A stretch of DNA of 5,453 nt from Janthinobacterium lividum. GTDB taxonomy: Bacteria; Pseudomonadota; Gammaproteobacteria; Burkholderiales; Burkholderiaceae_D. Below are positions 1 through 5,300 of this stretch, piece after piece. The notes below the pieces were generated by a model that was given only the letters and a program-made list of their open reading frames with translations, had not been told where the DNA came from and searched no databases. Every line of letters begins with the position of its first letter. Position 1 is the stretch's first letter. Both the position numbers and the translations under genes were made by a program. Location of the stretch: positions 1-5,453 of the forward strand of contig CAMBDR010000359.1 in NCBI GenBank assembly GCA_945864765.1, given 5' to 3'.

Positions 1-1212
1 GGGCGTACTACCCACGGGCGCAAAGGCGGTAACGCCCGTGCCCCCCGTGCCATTAAGCGGGCTAATGGCGCTGTTAGTATTGCCAAAGCCAAAAAAGCCG
101 CCATTCGGATTTTGCCCACCCGGCAGCGCAGCGCTATTGCCAGCCACGAGGCTACCGTTGGCCAAATCACCGTCTTCTTTGATGTGCTGGAGTGACACAT
201 CAAACGTCAAGCGTTCGGATGCTTTAAATTGCAGACCCAGCCGTGCGGCATCGCGTTTGGCCGCCACCAGGGTATCCTGACTGCGCAGCGCATTGCCATA
301 CACGGTGAGATCCGGCGAGAGCTTATGCGCCAGCTTGACGCCCAGGTCGCGGTGGCCGGGGCTGATGCCGGCGGCGCTGTTGTTAAATTCGGCTCCCGCA
401 CGCTGCCATTCCAGGCTGGCGTCCCACTGCTCGTCTTTGTGCGCCAACTCGATGCGGGCAGCGCGGCCGCTGGCGCTGCTGGAGAGCTCGCCGGCCTGAC
501 CGGATGGCGTGGTAAATATTTGCCCACCCATCTGCCCATTCACGGTGTAGCTGGTGGAATCGGTGTGTGCCACTTCGGCCACCAGACGCGTGTTTTGCCC
601 CAGTTTTAGATTGGCAGACAGGCTTTGCAGCCGATACGGCGAGAGCGGGTTTTTATCGTCCACCACTGCCGCGCCCAAGGTAAAGCGCTGACTGACATGC
701 CACTCGCCATCCAAGCCCAGCACCCAGAAATTGTCCCCGCCCTGTTCCACTTCATAGGTGATGCGCACCGATTGCGGATCACCATCCGGGCTTTGCGCGG
801 GCACGGCTTGTTTGAACAGGATGCGCCCTGAAAAGGGTTCGAAGCTGTAATCATCCAGCCGCCGCAAAGGCGTCACTTGTTTGATCAGGTCGGATTGGTG
901 CTTGTCGCGCACGATGATTTCTACCCGCTCCGAATTGCTAATGGCGTTGTTGTTTTTCACCGCAAACGGGCCGGAAGTGCCGTTGGCCTGGTATTCCTCA
1001 ATCACCTGTTTTAAATTGTCGTGGAAGGCAAAGCCGTTGAGATGGCCGCTGGCCGCTTCCCAGTGGCCGCGCAAACCGGTGACGCTACGTTGATACTGGC
1101 CCAGCTTGCGCGCCTGTAAGCCAACGCTGGGGCCGATGCTGCTGCCAAGATTCAGGCCAAAACCGGGGCCACTGCCAAAGCCACCCACCGCGCCGGAAGT
1201 AAAGCTCTCGCC
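1..1212 (-). other. Predicted outer-membrane beta-barrel region
   Basis: Residues 376-779 read as repeated amphipathic strands joined by polar turns, for example FWVLGLDGEWHVSQRFTLGA, LSANLKLGQNTRLVAEVAHT, RIELAHKDEQWDASLEWQRA, LGVKLAHKLSPDLTVYGNAL and LGLQFKASERLTFDVSLQHI. Alternating hydrophobic positions and strand ends rich in aromatics fit a large outer-membrane barrel. The last strand is beyond the window, so the C-terminal aromatic signature cannot be checked. Confidence 0.65.
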
Positions 1213-2337
1213 AGTGGAAAAGTCGCCATACAAGAGATAGCTTTTTTGATCATCAATGCGCACGTACAGGCGTTCGCTGGAACGGGCATCAAAACCGCTG
1301 ATCGCACTGTCACCATAGACCGGGTAAAACTCGTTGGGGTTGATGTCGCGCTGCAACCTGTCACGCGTGGGTTGATCGGAATCATAGGCCGCGGTGAGTA
1401 GTTTGTCGCCGCTAATTTTACCTTTCAGAAAAAACGCGGTGCGCACGGCAGCGTTGGCTTTGCCTTGGTTAAACTGACGGCTCCAGCGGGTAATGTCTTG
1501 CTCAAAGCCGTCGTTGATGCGGGCCGGGGCCAGTGCACCGGCGCTTAAACTGCGGCGGCTGATGATGCCTTCGATCAGGCCCGCTGCCAGCATTTGGCGC
1601 AGTTCCGGCACAAAACTAAGGATGCCTTGCGCCACCACATTGCCACCACTCACGCGCAGCAGCACGTCCTGTGGTTCGCTCGGGGCCAGCAGGCGAAAAC
1701 TGGCCTGGCCGTTCTCCAGCGCCAATTGCACGCCGGGGGTCACCCGATCCCGGTCGCCCCCTTGTGGCCCCAGGGTGTCGGTGGCGGCCCCATCGAGCAA
1801 AATGCGCCCACCCGAGGCCTCCAGCGTCAGCAACAGCTTGCCTTGAACTGGCTGGCCGTCTTTGTCCAGCACTTTGATGCTCACTCGCAAGGCAGACTGG
1901 CCGTCGGCGGGTAAGCCGTTTTTATCGGTCTCAACCTGAATTTGCGCGATTTTGCCATTGTTGGCGTAAGCGGCTGCCAGCTCGCCTTGGCCCACCCAGG
2001 CTTGCGGTGCCCGTGCCTGCGCCATGCCCTCGGGCACGGGGGCCAGCGCTGCCGCCCAGACTGGTAGCGAGAAGGCGGTGCTCAGCGCGACTGCACCCGC
2101 AAATGCACCCGCACCCACGCATGCACTTGCGAACGAACCCTCGCACGCATTTGCAAACCTACCCGCGCATGTGCGCGCCAGCGCACTGGCCATCGGCTTG
2201 ATCGAAAAACCCGCCGACAGCTTGGGGGCCAAATGAAGGCGGCTGCGCTCGCCGGGATTGACAACATTGGTAATCATGGTCATGGTGTGCATTCTGGCCA
2301 AACGGGTCACGGAATTAATGATGAGATTATTGCGCAT
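1..2337 (-). CDS. Outer-membrane beta-barrel protein with N-terminal Ig-like domain, 3' end outside window
   Basis: The frame is open for 779 codons from ATG at 2337 to the window edge with no stop. The start is chosen because GGAGGT sits 5 bases upstream; later ATGs (residues 16, 19, 21, 49) have no comparable site. Residues 1-97 form an unusually long export leader ending SLPVWAA. Residues 124-243 look like an invasin/Big_1-type Ig domain (ADGQSALRVSIKVLDKDGQP, then TLEASGG). Residues 245-301 are a linker (PELRQMLAAGLIEGI) leading into a highly conserved block (302-375) with FYPVYGDS and SYLLYGDF. Alternating-hydrophobicity strands then run to the edge, as expected of an outer-membrane barrel, with Gly-rich inserts at 376-407 and about 730-779. 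I recall the 245-600 region from large betaproteobacterial DUF11/SdrD_B proteins of unknown function. It overlaps the upstream stalk gene by 11 bases and is probably co-translated with it. The role as anchor or export partner for the stalk is inference. Confidence 0.9.
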   Translation of the reverse strand, partial: MRNNLIINSVTRLARMHTMTMITNVVNPGERSRLHLAPKLSAGFSIKPMASALARTCAGRFANACEGSFASACVGAGAFAGAVALSTAFSLPVWAAALAPVPEGMAQARAPQAWVGQGELAAAYANNGKIAQIQVETDKNGLPADGQSALRVSIKVLDKDGQPVQGKLLLTLEASGGRILLDGAATDTLGPQGGDRDRVTPGVQLALENGQASFRLLAPSEPQDVLLRVSGGNVVAQGILSFVPELRQMLAAGLIEGIISRRSLSAGALAPARINDGFEQDITRWSRQFNQGKANAAVRTAFFLKGKISGDKLLTAAYDSDQPTRDRLQRDINPNEFYPVYGDSAISGFDARSSERLYVRIDDQKSYLLYGDFSTGESFTSGAVGGFGSGPGFGLNLGSSIGPSVGLQARKLGQYQRSVTGLRGHWEAASGHLNGFAFHDNLKQVIEEYQANGTSGPFAVKNNNAISNSERVEIIVRDKHQSDLIKQVTPLRRLDDYSFEPFSGRILFKQAVPAQSPDGDPQSVRITYEVEQGGDNFWVLGLDGEWHVSQRFTLGAAVVDDKNPLSPYRLQSLSANLKLGQNTRLVAEVAHTDSTSYTVNGQMGGQIFTTPSGQAGELSSSASGRAARIELAHKDEQWDASLEWQRAGAEFNNSAAGISPGHRDLGVKLAHKLSPDLTVYGNALRSQDTLVAAKRDAARLGLQFKASERLTFDVSLQHIKEDGDLANGSLVAGNSAALPGGQNPNGGFFGFGNTNSAISPLNGTGGTGVTAFAPVGSTP
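1213..1434 (-). other. Conserved entry block before the barrel
   Basis: Residues 302-375 contain FFLKGKISGDKLLTAAYDSD, RDINPNEFYPVYGDS, GFDARSSERLYVRID and KSYLLYGDFST. I recognise this order from large DUF11/SdrD_B/OmpA-associated outer-membrane proteins of betaproteobacteria. Its spacing of aromatic and Gly-Asp motifs suggests the first barrel hairpins with periplasmic turns. No catalytic motif is seen. The family assignment is from memory and was not searched. Confidence 0.7.
1609..1968 (-). other. Ig-like (invasin/Big_1-type) domain in the barrel protein
   Basis: Residues 124-243 show the pattern of bacterial Ig-like domains. ADGQSALRVSIKVLDKDGQP matches the usual opening in which a supplied-freely phrase precedes a strand and a D-x-x-G-x-P-V turn. 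TLEASGG follows, then ENGQASFRLLAPSEP, then a final strand ending GILSFVPEL. Such domains usually sit next to outer-membrane barrels in intimin/invasin-type proteins; here the domain is N-terminal to the barrel. Confidence 0.7.
2092..2169 (-). repeat. Three imperfect tandem repeats (24, 24 and 30 bases) within the leader
   Basis: On the coding strand, units start at 2169, 2145 and 2121, each opening with TGCG. They encode CAGRFANA, CEGSFASA and CVGAGAFAGA, a Cys-x-Gly-x(1-3)-Phe-Ala-x-Ala pattern. The units keep codon phase and differ mostly by substitutions plus a 6-base expansion in the third. They span the junction between the n-region and hydrophobic core of the leader. Confidence 0.7.
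2327..2337 (-). other. 11-base gene overlap, probable translational coupling
   Basis: The start codon of the barrel gene (2337-2335) precedes the stop codon of the stalk gene (TAA, 2329-2327), and the two frames differ. There is no intergenic space for a promoter or terminator, so the genes must share a transcript unless an internal promoter lies in the stalk gene. None was recognised. Coupling is inferred from the geometry. Confidence 0.8.
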
Positions 2338-5300
2338 GCTGCACCTCCGGCACGGCGTTTTGGCGCGGTTTTACCAGCTCTTGATTTGCTCTGTCGGTGG
2401 CTTGCCTTGGCGCAGCAGCGTCTTTGCTGTTAAATTTCAAGCCCGGTAAGGGCGCGGCTTCGCTTTCCACGCTGCGCACACCGCCCTGGCTACGACGCGC
2501 TTTAACTTGCTCCAGCACCCGGTTCGAGCATGAGCCTTCGGCAAAATCGGCGCGAATCAACTCGCCATTTTTCACATCCAGGAAAAGGCTGTTGGCATCA
2601 CCCAAATTGCGGTTGCTGGTGGTGGTCAAGCGGCTACCACGCGGCAAGGTCAGGCTATCAGCCTTAATCACATGCGACTTGGGGCTTAAGCCGCAATAGC
2701 TGAACTTACCCTCGATATCGGTGGTGAAGTTGCTGCCGTCTTCCAGATACAGGCGTACACCGGGAATGCCCAATTCTTCTGCATCCTGGATGTGGTTGTG
2801 ATTGCAATCGACAAACACCTTGCCCGCCACGCAGCCCTGATCGGTAAAGACCCCGGCAATCAGCTTGACTTTGTACTGGCCCTGGTTGGACGGCACCGCG
2901 TTCGGGCCGGGTTGCAAGGCCGTTGTGAGGCAACCTCCGGCGGTATTGCAGGCATACGCAATGGCGCGGTTGATGCCGTCGCCCTGCATGCTGCCCACAC
3001 CCACCCGCACCCGGTAGCTGAGTACCGCTTGCTGCGCGGTGCTCATTGGGCCAAGGTTAAAGGCCAGCAAGGGGCCGAGGTTTTTGCCTGCCGGGTTGGT
3101 CAGCGGGTTGGCCACCGAATCAGCCAATGGCCGCCCATTGAGTTGCGTGGTGCCCGGCACCAGGCTAAAGCCCGCTGGCAAGCTGTCGCGCACGGTTACT
3201 TGCGCCACGGGCGAGCCGGAGGAAAGCTTGACCGTTACCGTGTAGAGAATGGTTTGGCCAATTTCCACTTGCTGCTTGTCACCGGTTTTGGTCAGCGACA
3301 AGCCTGCCGGTATGGCCGGGTCGAGTGGAATATGGTTGTTCAAAATCGGTGCCGAATTGTGAGTGATAACAAAATCAAAGTAGTACTGAGTACTGAGGGC
3401 ACCACCCGTCACCATGCCCACGCAAGCAGCCGGGTTGTGCAGCGGCACCGCCAGTTGCGGCGCATTGTCGGTATGTTGCACCAGAGCCGGGTCTGGCGTG
3501 GGGCCGACACTGAGCACGGCTTTACAGGCCGGGATTTTGCCGGACTCCAGCGGAATGTAGCCCGCCGGATAGCTGGTAATGGCCAGATGGTAGGTGCCAT
3601 CCGGGAAATCATTTTGCAAAAAGAACTGGTATAAGCCATCGCTACCGGTTACTTGCTGCACCGCGTCCAGGCCGCCCAGCAGATGGCGTGCGGGGTCATA
3701 ACCCGGCGGGCCGGAGAAGGTGACCACGGCACCGGCAATCGGTTTTCTGGTGACGCTGTCATACACCACGCCGGAAGGGTCCAGCGGCAGGTTTTGCTCG
3801 ACGATATCATCACCCGCACGCAGTGTGATATTGCGGATGGCAGCGCCGCCCGGCGAACCCACGCCACCGCCGGAGGTGGCGACGTTGGGCAGGTTGTTGC
3901 CGTCTTTGGTGAACTTGATTTCAAAGCCGCTACCGATGGGCAAACCACTCTCTTCGTAACCGGGGCAATGCAGGTTGTCGAATTGATAGAAGCCGCTGTT
4001 GTCGGTTTTTACAGTACAAATCAATTTGCCGTTTTGGCTCAGGGTGACGGTCCAGTCGGCCGCGCCTTCATGCGGGGTCAGGGTTGGGCGCACACGGGTG
4101 TGGGTGCGATCAAACCAGACATAACCGCTGATAATGGGCGGCTTCAAGGTAGGGCCGCTACGCACCCGCTCGCCAAACAGGTAGCCGTCCACCAGGCCGT
4201 TATTGGCCACCAGCACGCTGCTTGACAGGTTGATATTACCGATCGTGTTTTGCTGCGCGATACTGCCAAAGCTGTCGTTAAACACGGAGCCACCGGCCTT
4301 GCCTGCGGTTTCTTTGCCGTCCACAATTTTGCCCGTGTCCAGATCGGTATGGGTTTCCACCAGCGTGTAGCGGCCAGGGATGACATTATCAAAGCTATAG
4401 CTACCATCGGCCGCCGTCACGGTCACGCACGCGCCAGCCGGGCACGGCGTGCTGCCATCGGTGGTGGTGCCGCTTAAGGTGATATGTACGCCGCCGATGC
4501 CGGCTTCGCCCTCGTCTTTGCTGCCGTTGTGGTTGTTATCAAAATACACAAAGCCCGCCAGACTGCCCGGTTTTTCACGGAAGTCGTAAGCGGTGGCCAC
4601 GCTGCCCGCCACCAACACGATGTCGCTGATTTTGTTTGGCCCAACATCGAGTTTGCCACCCGCGCTGCCCAGCGTGCTGCCGCTGTTGCCTGTGAAATCG
4701 CGCCACTCTGGCGGCTGGGTTTGCGTCACCTGGTAAGTACCCGGCACTAATTGATCAAACACATAGCTGCCGTCTGCCGCCGTTTGCACGGTACGCGGCA
4801 CAATCGGGTTGCCGTTGGCGTCCTGCCCGGTTAAGGTCACACTCACACCGGCCAGCGCTTCTTTGGGGTCCTGGCTGCGGTTGGTATTGATATCGACATA
4901 GACTTTGCCGCTGATGCTGGCATCGCCGATGTTACTTTGCTCGCCAAACAGGTAATTGGTGGCAAGCTGACCCGCGCCCAGGGTAATGCCGCTGATGGTG
5001 TTTTTCGGGGCGTTCGCCGTGCCGCCTGCGCTGCCTGCGGCATCGCTGCCGTCCAGATACGGCGTGGGCTGGGTTTCCACCACGCGGTAGCTGCCTTGCG
5101 GTAAATCGGTAAAGCTGAAATTGCCGCTGGAATTGTTGCTAGAATCGGTGCGGGTGGTGCGCTGTACGCTGTTGCCGTAGACATCGGTGCCGCTTAAGGT
5201 GATGAGTACGTTGCTGATACCGGTTTCGCCGCCATCTCTCAAACCGTTGCGGTTGGCATCCAGATACACGCTACCGCTGATTGAGCCAAACAATTGCTGC

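Larger units (their letters stand above)
2047..2337 (-). other. Extended signal-peptide-like leader of the barrel protein
   Basis: Residues 1-97 begin MRNNLIINSVTRLARMHT and carry about nine Arg/Lys in a long polar n-region. A small-residue hydrophobic core (GAGAFAGAVALSTAFSLPV) ends in an Ala-rich cleavage-like site near residue 95-97 (VWAAA). Typical Sec signals are 20-30 residues, so the n-region is about 50 residues too long. Extended signal peptides exist in some type V secreted proteins, but this one does not match the ESPR consensus I know. Confidence 0.65.

Noticed and set aside
1152..1385. Minus-strand short open frame and similar short frames within the barrel gene
   Set aside because: They lie in alternative frames of a 779-codon continuous reading frame with coherent protein features.
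2010..2040. Perfect 8-base inverted repeat (CCCGTGCC and GGCACGGG) with a 15-base loop, as a terminator
   Set aside because: It is inside the coding region just after the leader, has no T-run on either strand, and a stem of this size is expected now and then in GC-rich DNA.
2092..2169. Lipoprotein signal (lipobox) at Cys 57, 65 or 73
   Set aside because: The residues before each Cys (ART, ANA, ASA) lack the Leu/Val at -3 and a preceding hydrophobic core; the core follows the cysteines instead.
2270..2283. 14 bases identical to the start of E. coli lacZ (MTMIT), suggesting cloning-vector sequence
   Set aside because: The match ends at 14 bases on both sides. Flanking sequence is unlike lacZ or common vectors, and the frame continues naturally in the leader.
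2792..3634. Plus-strand open frame of 280 codons
   Set aside because: It lies wholly opposite the DUF11 and regulatory-like coding region. Its translation shows no recognisable domain, and it looks like a by-product of GC-rich codon bias.
3653..4225. Plus-strand open frame of 190 codons
   Set aside because: Antisense to well-supported modules, with no domain, no convincing ribosome binding site and no neighbouring plus-strand genes.
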